Source: Gordonibacter sp. An230
GTDB lineage: Bacteria > Actinomycetota > Coriobacteriia > Coriobacteriales > Eggerthellaceae
Reading direction: 5' to 3'
NCBI RefSeq assembly: GCF_002159915.1
Contig: NZ_NFJP01000003.1
Span: forward strand, 62,001-126,000
DNA: 64,000 nucleotides
The position numbers were made by a program, and so were the translations under genes. The notes beneath the pieces are model-generated. The model saw nothing but the letters and a program-made list of their open reading frames with translations, was not told the DNA's origin and searched no databases. Each line of letters starts with the position of its first letter. The stretch's first letter is position 1. Below are positions 26,356-34,269 of the stretch, piece by piece.

Positions 26356-28782
26356 CTACGCTTTCTCGATCTGGACGAGGGTATCGTTGTAAGGAATTTG
26401 CGGCCCGAAGTACAGCGAGTACGCTCGCTCGATGCGCGCCGAATTCGTCACGTTCTGAAGAAAGCCCTCATCGTAGTAGCGGGTATAGGTCGTCTCGGCC
26501 ATGAACAGCACGCCCGGCTGCAAGCTGGGGTTCACATGTACACCGCATTTGAACTCACCCCGGCCGTTGAACACACGCACCTTGTCTCCCGTCGAAATGC
26601 CGCGGGCCTCGGCGTCTTCGGGACTGATGTTCACATACGGCCCGAAATTCTCTTGGAACCACTGATTCGACGTGTAATACGCGTGGATGCGGTAGCGAGT
26701 TTTGCCCTGCATGAAGTACAGCGGATACTGCTCTTTCAGGGGGTTGGCCTCGAATGCTTCATTGGCATCCTCGTACACGGGGAACTGATGCCCGAAATCG
26801 CTCAAATACTCGAAATAGCATTCTATTTTGCCGGACGGCGTTGGGATCTCGTCGACTCCCCCATCGGGGCGATAATCCGGACCCGCGCCCGCCACCGGCA
26901 GGCATCCACCGCTTTCGAGCAGCTTCTCGTAGGTAATGCCCTTCATGTTCGGATCGAGCTTCTCCACCCCGTCCAACATGAAGCGCGCCAATTCCTCATA
27001 GGTTTCCGGCAGCAGATGCTCAAGACCCCATTCGGCGGCCAGCAGGCGCTCGATTTGCAAGTCGGACTTCGACTCGAACAGGGGCTTGACCATGCCGTTC
27101 GCCAGCATCACGTGGCCGTAGCTGGCGCGGAGAGCCTTCACATCCTCCTCGCATTCGAACTTCGAGCAAGCCGGCAAGACGATGTCGGCGTAGTCCACCG
27201 CAGACGAATGGTAGATGTCAACGATGGCGAAAAAGTCCAGGCTCTTGACCCAGGCCAAGGTGTCGTTGGCCGCAGCCGCCTGCAACGTGAACGCGTCGCC
27301 AAACGTGAGCGCCACGCGAATGGGATTCTCCTTGTATGGCATATCGTACATGGAGATGCCGCACGTGGTGTACGCGTATTCTTCGGGAAGCGACCAGGCG
27401 TTCAACGTGGCGGCAGGATCGTCGGCGCCCAAGCCACCGTGGTAGAACCCGAAGCCAGCACCGGGCTTGCCGTAGTTGCCCGTGATGGCGACCAAGATGG
27501 AGGTCGAATGTCCCAACACATCGGCATTGGTGTACTTGTCGGGACCACCCAACCCGAAGTCGATGATGGCGGGACCATTGTTGGCGTAGCGGTCGGCCAG
27601 CGCGGCTATCCCCTCCTGAGAAATGCCGCATGTCTCGGCCGCCCACTCCAGGGAATAGTCGGCCAGCCATTCCTTCATCAGGGTGAACTCGGTTGAATAC
27701 TCCTTACCGTCAATCATCCATGTGCCTTCGAGCGCCGGCTGCACGTCAGACTCATTGTACAGGCGCGGCCCACCGGAGACTTCGTCCCATACGTACGGCG
27801 CACCCACTTCCTCCAAAGAGACAACGGCGGGGTTGGGGCACATCGATTCGGCGCTGCGATACGTCTTGCCCGCCGCACGATCAACCAGATGCACCAGCGA
27901 GGTGTTCGCCTTTACGAACTCTTCGTCGTACCATCCCTCATCAAGAATGACGCGTATCATACCCTGAATGAGCGCCGCATCCGTTCCAGGCCGCACAGGA
28001 AGCCACTCATCGGACTTCGACGCCGTGCCAGTGAAACGCGGGTCGACAGTGACGATATGCACGCCTGCTTCTTTGGCGTCCATCAAAGCACGGGACCACA
28101 CGATGCCGCTTTCAAGCGGATTGTGCCCCAACTCGATAATGGTGGAAGCATCTGAGAATTCCCAGATAGAGCGGTTCGGACAATAACTGAAGGGGCCGAA
28201 AGCGCAGGCGGTCCCGTTGGGTTGGCCACGATCAAGCCCCCAGTTGCCGCCCGAGTCCGCTTTGATAAGCGCCCCAAAGAAGTCGAAATCGATACCGGCC
28301 TCAGTTGACTTGCGGACGAACACCGATTCCTCGCCGTACTTCTCTTGAGCCGCTTTGATAGCTTCAGCGATGGTTTTTATGGCCTCCTCCCAGCTTATCT
28401 GCTCGAACTTGCCCTCACCGCGCTCGCCCACACGCCTGAGTGGCGTTTGGATGCGGTCCTGTGCGTAAATGTGCTGAACTTCGGATATGCCACGCAGGCA
28501 GACAGTACGATGATGCTCGTCCACCAAATCGCTTGGCTCCACCATGACCACGCGGTCATCACGGATGGTGCATTTTAGATTGCAGCCGGTCAGACAATGG
28601 AACTGATGACACAAATGTGCCGTCCGCTCCTCCGTCTCAGCGTGGGCCTCGGCGGGTGCGAGCCAACCATCGGACGTCGTCATGCCCGCAGCCGCCGCAA
28701 GGCCAAGAGCGCCAGCGGCGCCCGAGGCTTTGAGAAAGCTCCTGCGCGAAAGCCCGCCATGCGGGCCGCTCGTTCCTGACAT
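26356..28782 (-). CDS. Molybdopterin oxidoreductase C, catalytic subunit
   Basis: An 808-residue DMSO-reductase superfamily enzyme. Tat motif LSRRSFLKAS (residues 11-20); cluster cysteines C63, C67, C71 and C95, with an extra C58. Where enzymes A and B have CLDxG it has GNWGLDRGQ, so the metal ligand and substrate class probably differ. The C-terminal pterin domain includes VNISPEDAEARGISTGDKV. GAGGAGAC precedes the ATG at 28782. It heads an operon with FeS, NrfD and TorD genes. Its promoter carries a 17-bp-arm dyad and the common box. Substrate unknown. Confidence 0.95.
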   Translation of the reverse strand: MSGTSGPHGGLSRRSFLKASGAAGALGLAAAAGMTTSDGWLAPAEAHAETEERTAHLCHQFHCLTGCNLKCTIRDDRVVMVEPSDLVDEHHRTVCLRGISEVQHIYAQDRIQTPLRRVGERGEGKFEQISWEEAIKTIAEAIKAAQEKYGEESVFVRKSTEAGIDFDFFGALIKADSGGNWGLDRGQPNGTACAFGPFSYCPNRSIWEFSDASTIIELGHNPLESGIVWSRALMDAKEAGVHIVTVDPRFTGTASKSDEWLPVRPGTDAALIQGMIRVILDEGWYDEEFVKANTSLVHLVDRAAGKTYRSAESMCPNPAVVSLEEVGAPYVWDEVSGGPRLYNESDVQPALEGTWMIDGKEYSTEFTLMKEWLADYSLEWAAETCGISQEGIAALADRYANNGPAIIDFGLGGPDKYTNADVLGHSTSILVAITGNYGKPGAGFGFYHGGLGADDPAATLNAWSLPEEYAYTTCGISMYDMPYKENPIRVALTFGDAFTLQAAAANDTLAWVKSLDFFAIVDIYHSSAVDYADIVLPACSKFECEEDVKALRASYGHVMLANGMVKPLFESKSDLQIERLLAAEWGLEHLLPETYEELARFMLDGVEKLDPNMKGITYEKLLESGGCLPVAGAGPDYRPDGGVDEIPTPSGKIECYFEYLSDFGHQFPVYEDANEAFEANPLKEQYPLYFMQGKTRYRIHAYYTSNQWFQENFGPYVNISPEDAEARGISTGDKVRVFNGRGEFKCGVHVNPSLQPGVLFMAETTYTRYYDEGFLQNVTNSARIERAYSLYFGPQIPYNDTLVQIEKA

Positions 28783-28916
28783 GTCTCCTCCTCAAAGATG
28801 TCGTCAGGATATCCCCGGTGTGCTGGATGCGTGGCCTTTGCCGGTCCGGCCAGCAAGCCCCATGCGAGGACACCCCCGTTTCTCCTCGTGAGAATTGGCC
28901 AAATTCCACTGTGCCC

Positions 28917-28964
28917 AGTGTACAAAATAATCATATGACAATCAAGAATTGTCCTATGATTATT
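28917..28964 (-). promoter_or_regulatory. Promoter and long dyad operator of oxidoreductase C
   Basis: Minus strand TTGATT (28940-28945), 17 bp, TACACT (28917-28922). An inverted repeat with 17-bp arms (28926-28942 and 28948-28964, 16 of 17 paired, 5-bp centre) covers the -35. The right arm extended to 22 nt matches the cassette C promoter site at 32177-32198 in 19 positions. The -10 context TACACTGGG is shared with the oxidoreductase B promoter. Confidence 0.75.
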
Positions 28965-28973
28965 TGTCAGCAG

Positions 28974-28994
28974 ACTATTCTATTTTGAGGATAT
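28974..28994 (-). promoter_or_regulatory. Conserved upstream box, module C
   Basis: Identical over 21 bp to 12197-12217, 9 bp upstream of the dyad. Here it is intergenic. Confidence 0.55.
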
Positions 28995-29275
28995 ATTTCT
29001 ATAATCCCGCAGGTCATGCTGCGAATATCCTTTCGATTGGAACACCTGCGCGCAGAGTACCACAATCGAGAGCGCGCGACCGGAGAAGTTTTCGGAAGTC
29101 AACCGCCGCCCCCCTACCTCATCCGAAGCGAAACGTCTTCCCACGCCGTTCCCATCGCTCACCCACGTCTCAATCCGCGAGAGGCCATATCGCAGCAGCA
29201 ACTCTCCAAACGACGCACAACCATTGCTTTCGAAAATCGACATGTCCGGCGACTTGTCGCGAAAACCAATCCAAA

Positions 29276-29441
29276 GTGGCGCTGATCGCGTCTTGTGCAT
29301 AGGTTTTGCTTAGGCACCCGACCCCATCGGCAGCACAATTCGTCGACCCATGCGCATTTCCCCAGTTCGCACCTGCCGATCCGTCGAAAGGCAAGCCGAA
29401 ACCCCTTTCAGATCTATGCACAAGATGAGATTTGCGCCACT
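29276..29441. repeat. Inverted-repeat element, copy 1
   Basis: Arms 29276-29303 and 29414-29441 share AGTGGCGC at the outer ends and TCTTGTGCATAG at the inner ends. The 166-bp unit is the first of three in the window (others 49219-49363 and 61978-62130). Non-coding; MITE-like. Confidence 0.7.
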
Positions 29442-29585
29442 TCGAGCGAGCTTGTTCGTCGAAACGCCTCAAACGAACCAGCGCCCCATCGATCGCCAGC
29501 TTGCAACGAAGCCCATCGGGCCGTTTCCACCGACCACCGATTCCCGCCGTCGCCAGCGCGCAACAAACGCGCATGCCAACCGAAG

Positions 29586-30554
29586 CTACAGCTTCCCGCC
29601 TTTGATCGCTTCCTTCGCAGCATCGCCCAGAACGTCGCCGAAACCCTCGCTGAAGCTGCTCGGCACCACCACGGTGCCGCCCGTCTCGCGCACGCTCTCG
29701 TACAAAAGGTGCATCGCGCGCAGACGCAGCGCGGCATCGTTTTCGGCGTAGGCGTCGCCCATCTCCCCCATCATCTCGCAGATGTCCTGCTCGGCCTCCA
29801 TGAGGATGATGCGCGCCTTCTTGCGCTGTTCGGCCTGGGCCTCCAGCGACATAACGTCCTGCAGCTCCCGTGGCAGCAGAATGTCGCGCACCTCCACCGA
29901 CAGCACGGCGATGCCCCAGGGGGCCACCTTCTCCTCGAGCACGCGCTTGAGCTCGCGATCAAGCTGCTCGCGGCGAATCGCCACCTCGGCCACGCCCGCA
30001 CGCCCGATGGCGTCGCGCAGCGCGGTTTGGGCGGCCAGCTCCACAGCGCGCGTGAAGTCGCCCACTTCGGTGCAGGCGGCCTTCGCATCCCATACATGCC
30101 AGAACAGCACGGCGTTCACGTCGAGCGGCACGAGATCGGCGGTGAGCGTCTCCTCGGCGCCGAACGTCGTCGCGCGCACACGGGTGTCCACCCGCATGGT
30201 GTTCTGCTCCACGATGGGGAACGTCCAGAACAGCCCCGGCCCGCTCACGCGGTTGAACCGGCCGAACCTCAGCACCACCACCTTCTCCCACTGCTGCGCG
30301 ATATGGACGGCCATCGCGGCGAACCCCGCTGCGGCAAGCGCGGACGCCACCGCCACAGCACCCACCGGACCCGCGAGCGCCGCCCATACGCCGAGCACCG
30401 CGCAGAACGCGACGAAGAACACCGCCAACGAGAACAGCACCACGCCGGCACTCGACGCGCGCTCGCCCACCACCTCGGTGCTCGCTTCGGGCGCAATGGA
30501 GAACCGCCTCCCTTTCTTGGCGGGCTCGACCGCATCCGCTCGAGATTCCTTCAT
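29586..30554 (-). CDS. SPFH/band-7 (slipin-like) membrane protein, cassette C
   Basis: A 322-residue paralogue of the proteins at 3785 and 15053. Two hydrophobic helices (about residues 35-80) precede VHIAQQWEKVVVLRFGRFNRVSGPG; WGIAVLSVEVRDILLPRELQ and AQAEQRKKARIILMEAE are the slipin core, and VVVPSSFSEGF is the conserved tail. It starts 4 bp after the regulator's stop. The ATG at 30554 is chosen as the first one not inside the regulator; 30578 would overlap. Function as scaffold for the NrfD-like protein or the enzyme complex is inference. Confidence 0.88.
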   Translation of the reverse strand: MKESRADAVEPAKKGRRFSIAPEASTEVVGERASSAGVVLFSLAVFFVAFCAVLGVWAALAGPVGAVAVASALAAAGFAAMAVHIAQQWEKVVVLRFGRFNRVSGPGLFWTFPIVEQNTMRVDTRVRATTFGAEETLTADLVPLDVNAVLFWHVWDAKAACTEVGDFTRAVELAAQTALRDAIGRAGVAEVAIRREQLDRELKRVLEEKVAPWGIAVLSVEVRDILLPRELQDVMSLEAQAEQRKKARIILMEAEQDICEMMGEMGDAYAENDAALRLRAMHLLYESVRETGGTVVVPSSFSEGFGDVLGDAAKEAIKGGKL

Positions 30555-30558
30555 CCGA

Positions 30559-31038
30559 TCACGCTCCCGTCCGCGCATCGCGCGCCTCGCGCCCCATGTC
30601 CACTCGCACGATCCGACCCCGCCCATCATCGGGCGCCTTGTCGGAGGAGAGGCCTTCGTCCTTTTTGATGCGCTTGATCTTGCGCGCCATGCACCGCTCG
30701 ATGTCATCGAGCGAAAGCCCCAGATCGCGGCAGGCCGACACGCAGTCAGACAGCACGCCGTCCACTTCGCTTGTGTACTCCTCGTCCATCTCGGCCTCCA
30801 AGTCGCGCACGAACACGCCGCGCCCGCGCGTCGATTCGAGGTAGCCGTCGGACACGAGACTGAGGTACGCCTTGTTCACCGTGTTGTAGTTGATGGATAT
30901 CTCGGAAGCCAGACCGCGCACCGTGGGCAGCTGGTCCCCCGGTTTGAAATAGCCCGAATTGATGAGGTAGACGAGCCGCTGGCGCAGCTGCACCCACAAA
31001 GGCACGTCGGTGGTGGCGTCAACTTCGAACGGAAACAT
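30559..31038 (-). CDS. GntR-family (YtrA-type) regulator, cassette C
   Basis: A 159-residue winged-helix protein: DVPLWVQLRQRLVYLINSGYF, LPTVRGLASEISINYNTVNK, then a longer and charged C-terminal tail than its paralogues. The ATG lies one base after the TGA of the NrfD-like gene. Likely binding sites are the dyad at oxidoreductase C (28926-28964) and the matching site at 32177-32198 in front of its own operon; this pairing is inferred from sequence identity, not shown. Confidence 0.9.
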   Translation of the reverse strand: MFPFEVDATTDVPLWVQLRQRLVYLINSGYFKPGDQLPTVRGLASEISINYNTVNKAYLSLVSDGYLESTRGRGVFVRDLEAEMDEEYTSEVDGVLSDCVSACRDLGLSLDDIERCMARKIKRIKKDEGLSSDKAPDDGRGRIVRVDMGREARDARTGA

Positions 31039-31039
31039 C

Positions 31040-31975
31040 TCACATCACTCCCATCGTCTGAAGCGCAGGGTGCGCCCCTGCTACCACAACGCACCACCTC
31101 ATAACGAAGCCGCCCACCAGCACGCTCGCAGCAGCGGCGAGCGCCGCATAAGGCCGCGGACGGTGGGCCCTCGCGAGGACGAGGTCGAGCGCGAACGGCA
31201 CAACGAGCCCCGCCAGCGCGAAGCCGCCCCAGAAAAGCCACGCGTTCGGCCCGGCCACGAGCATCTCGGCCGACGCGACGGCCGCCTCCCGCGAGGCACC
31301 GCCCATCGAGCCCCCCGCCAGCGCGAACGTCACAAGCCCCGTGGCCGCAACGACTTCCGCGACCACCGCGACCGCATCGACGGCGGCAAGCCGGCGAAGC
31401 ACGCCGGGGAACAGCCGCGCCGCACCAGCAAGGTGCGCGGCGCCGATGACGCATGCAGCACCGCACGACAACGCCGAGATTGCGAACAGCGCCGGAAGCC
31501 ACGGCGAGGCCCACAACGGCACCGCGCCCACGCCCCCGAGCAGAAGCCCCGTGTACGCCATCGTCGCGAGGGCGTCGACGGCGCCGAGCACGCAGAGTGC
31601 CCGCACGACGGAAAGCCGCCAACCACGCGCAGACGACCACGCCGCGCACGACAGCGCCGAAAGAAGCAGGCCCGCGGCGAGCGCCCACGCCCCCACCGTC
31701 AGATGCGTCACGCGTGGCCGCACGAACAGCAGAAGCGCGCCGTCGAAGCTGCCCAAGTCGACCGCAAGGCAAACAGCCCCTAACGCGAGCAGAGCGAACG
31801 CGGATGCGAAACCCGGAACGAGCAGCCGTCGGTACAAGATCGACGCTCGCAGCCGCGCTCCGTCCGTCGGCGCAATCGCGCGCATCGAGAGCAGCGCGAG
31901 AGCGCAGAGCACCAGAAGGGTCCCTGCGCCCGCGCCGCCGAGGAACAGGTAGCACACCACGAGATCGCTCAGCAA
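31040..31975 (-). CDS. Orphan NrfD-like integral membrane protein, cassette C
   Basis: A 311-residue NrfD superfamily protein: SDLVVCYLFLGGAGAGTLLV in helix 1, AVDLGSFDGALLLF (family DLG motif, with FD for the usual RPD) and YTGLLLGGVGAVPLWASPWL. The start is a TTG at 31975: GGGAGG lies 4 bases upstream and the residues then align with the paralogue starts. An ATG at 32002 has no ribosome site. First gene of cassette C. Confidence 0.83.
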   Translation of the reverse strand: MLSDLVVCYLFLGGAGAGTLLVLCALALLSMRAIAPTDGARLRASILYRRLLVPGFASAFALLALGAVCLAVDLGSFDGALLLFVRPRVTHLTVGAWALAAGLLLSALSCAAWSSARGWRLSVVRALCVLGAVDALATMAYTGLLLGGVGAVPLWASPWLPALFAISALSCGAACVIGAAHLAGAARLFPGVLRRLAAVDAVAVVAEVVAATGLVTFALAGGSMGGASREAAVASAEMLVAGPNAWLFWGGFALAGLVVPFALDLVLARAHRPRPYAALAAAASVLVGGFVMRWCVVVAGAHPALQTMGVM

Positions 31976-32650
31976 CGCTCCTCCCTTCGCCTGCCTCTTC
32001 ATCCGGCGCGTCGCGCGCCGTCGCCATCGTTCAGGGCGCGCTGAGCCCCGATGCGCCGCAAGGGCAGCGGCACCGACTGCGCAACCGAGCCCTCGCCCAG
32101 CACCGTCTCCGCGAACGAGACGGCCCGATCCGTTTCCAACATGGCCGCGGGTATCAGCCGCATCGAAGCCTCTGGAAAAATCATAGGATAATTCTAGCAC
32201 GGCCCGCCTCGAACGAACTTGACGAAAAGAGGGCGAAACGTCGGAGGAGGCCCTCGACCCCGCACGCCCCCTGATCCTCGCCCGCTCCGACACCCCTCAG
32301 GTTCCGGCCTTCAGATGCGCAGCGGGCGCACGCGCAACGCCTTCGCCCCGGCTCCTCCGGCTTCGGCTCCGAGCACCCGACGCCCTCCGCCCGTCCGTGC
32401 TCCGTCCGTCACCCCAAACGCCCCCCTTTCGTGGAAATTCGCACATATCTCCCAGGTTTTCCCGATTCCCGATTCCAGAGCGCCCAGAAGACCCCATAAT
32501 AGAAGGTCGCTTCACACGAAATTCTTTCTCGTCTCTTCTCGCGCATTCGCAGGACTGCAGAAAGCGGCTCGCGTCAAGCGCAAGGCACGCCGCAGGAGCG
32601 GGTGCGAACGGAAGCGCGCAACACGCGCACGAAGAGAACGGAACACCATC
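31976..32650. other. Divergent 675-bp region between cassette C and the helicase
   Basis: Apart from the cassette C promoter (32177-32199) it is non-coding. The half nearer the helicase probably holds a long 5' leader: a CATAAT near 32495 is a weak candidate -10, and no ORF with a ribosome site lies in it. DEAD-box helicase genes often have long structured leaders, so a regulatory leader is possible. Confidence 0.4.
32177..32199 (-). promoter_or_regulatory. Promoter and operator of cassette C
   Basis: Minus strand TGCTAGAAT (32191-32199) is an extended -10 nearly identical in context to that of cassette B. AATCATAGGATAATTC (32179-32194) overlaps it and matches one arm of the oxidoreductase C dyad. 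This position suits autorepression. Confidence 0.65.
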
Positions 32651-34087
32651 ATGTCGAACTTCGCCGACCTCGGCCTGTCCCCGGCCGCCCTTGCGGCCGT
32701 CGAGCGTTTGGGCTACGAGCAGCCCACGCCCGTGCAGGAGCAGGCCATCCCGCTTGTCCTCGAGGGTCGCGACCTCATCGCCGCCGCCTCCACGGGCACC
32801 GGCAAGACCGCCGCGTTCCTGCTGCCCACGCTGTCCACCCTGCCCCGCGGCACGCGCGGCAAACGCGCGCCGCGCGTGCTCGTGGTCAGCCCAACGCGCG
32901 AGCTCGCCCAGCAGATCGCGCGCACCTGCATGCAGATCGCACGCAAGACCGGGCATTTCGTCACCACCGTGTTCGGCGGCACTCCCTATGGCCCCCAGAT
33001 CAAAGAGATCCGTCGCGGAACCGACGTGCTCATCGCCACGCCCGGCCGTCTGAACGATCTCATGCAACGCGACGTGGTCGACCTCGGCAGCATCGAGGTG
33101 CTCGTGCTCGATGAAGCCGACCGCATGCTCGACATGGGCTTCCTGCCAGCGGTCACCACCATCGTGAACGCCACCCCCGCCGAACGCCAGACGCTTCTCT
33201 TCTCGGCCACCATCGACCGGTCCATCGAGAAGAACCTCGGCTCGCTCCTGAACGATCCGGCCGTCGTGGAAATCGCCCGCAACGGCGAGACGGCCAAAAC
33301 CGTCGAGCAGTTCATGATGCCCATCAAGAACCTCGACAAGCCGAAGCTTCTGCACGCGGTGCTCGACGAAAAGGGGTCGGAGCGCGTCATCGTGTTCGCG
33401 CGCACGAAGTTCCGCACCGAGGAATGCGCCGAAGAGCTGAGGCGCGCGGGGTACAGTGCCGAATCCATCCACTCCGACAAGTCGCAGGGTCAGCGCCGGC
33501 GTGCGCTCGAGAACTTCCGTCGCGGAAAAACGTCCATCCTCGTGGCGACCGACGTGCTCGCACGCGGCATCGACGTGCCCGACGTCGACCACGTCATCAA
33601 CTTCGACTTGCCCGACATGCCCGAAGACTACGTGCACCGCATCGGCCGCACGGGACGCGCGGGAGAGCAGGGCTACGCCATCTCGTTCGTCACCCGCGAA
33701 TCCCGCCGAACCCTTGCCGACATCGAGAAGCTCATCGGCAAGGAGATCCCGCTCATGGAGCTTGAGACCTACGAACTCGACCTTTCGCTCTTGAAGAAGC
33801 CCGCGAAAGGAAAAGGAACGCGCGGGGGCGGCAGGAGCGCGAGGCCAAAGGACGCCCGCAGAGGGCGTCCTGCGTCAAAGGACGCCCGTTCCACACGCGA
33901 CAGCCGGTCGGGACGGACATCGCGCACGGGCAACCGCAACGCCGAACATGCGAGGAAGCGCCTCGAGCTCAAGGAGAAGCGGGCGCAGGCGGCTGCGAAG
34001 AAGCCTGCGGCCGGCCCTGCGAAGAAGCGCGCAGCCGGCGGTTACGACTACAGCAAGTTCGTGTCCGCGGATCACTGGACCGACTGA
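32651..34087 (+). CDS. DEAD-box RNA helicase (RhlE-like)
   Basis: A 478-residue ATP-dependent RNA helicase. The Q motif (GYEQPTPVQEQAIP), Walker A (ASTGTGKT), PTREL, DEAD, SAT, ARGID and HRIGRTGR are all in place. The last 100 residues form a basic Arg/Lys/Ala-rich tail typical of RhlE-type helicases acting on ribosome assembly or cold-stressed RNA. The ATG at 32651 has GGAACACC upstream and matches the family start SNFADLGLSPA. Inside the tail a stretch encoding KDARRGRPASKDAR forms a DNA hairpin, probably without role. Confidence 0.95.
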   Translation: MSNFADLGLSPAALAAVERLGYEQPTPVQEQAIPLVLEGRDLIAAASTGTGKTAAFLLPTLSTLPRGTRGKRAPRVLVVSPTRELAQQIARTCMQIARKTGHFVTTVFGGTPYGPQIKEIRRGTDVLIATPGRLNDLMQRDVVDLGSIEVLVLDEADRMLDMGFLPAVTTIVNATPAERQTLLFSATIDRSIEKNLGSLLNDPAVVEIARNGETAKTVEQFMMPIKNLDKPKLLHAVLDEKGSERVIVFARTKFRTEECAEELRRAGYSAESIHSDKSQGQRRRALENFRRGKTSILVATDVLARGIDVPDVDHVINFDLPDMPEDYVHRIGRTGRAGEQGYAISFVTRESRRTLADIEKLIGKEIPLMELETYELDLSLLKKPAKGKGTRGGGRSARPKDARRGRPASKDARSTRDSRSGRTSRTGNRNAEHARKRLELKEKRAQAAAKKPAAGPAKKRAAGGYDYSKFVSADHWTD

Positions 34088-34269
34088 GCACCGCCGAGCC
34101 CTTCGGGTCGGGGGGGGGCGAACCGCCCCAAGCCCCTCGCTCCTCGACCCGAAGCTCCGAATCCGGACCCCCTCCTCTCCGCGCATCACGCACACCTCTT
34201 CATACTGCGCGCCTCTCCGCGCCCTTTGCGACGAACGCGGAGAGGCGCGCCCATCTTGACGATCAGCCC

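Larger units (their letters stand above)
28783..29585. other. 800-bp intergenic region between oxidoreductase C and cassette C
   Basis: It holds the oxidoreductase C promoter, dyad and box (28917-28994), an inverted-repeat element (29276-29441), and no supported gene. A minus-strand frame ending at 28980 reads RNISSK before its stop because it runs through the box; its upstream part has no homology that I recognise. Confidence 0.6.

Noticed and set aside
33850-33895. Hairpin in the helicase tail region as a terminator
   Set aside because: It lies inside the coding sequence and follows from repeated codons of the basic tail.
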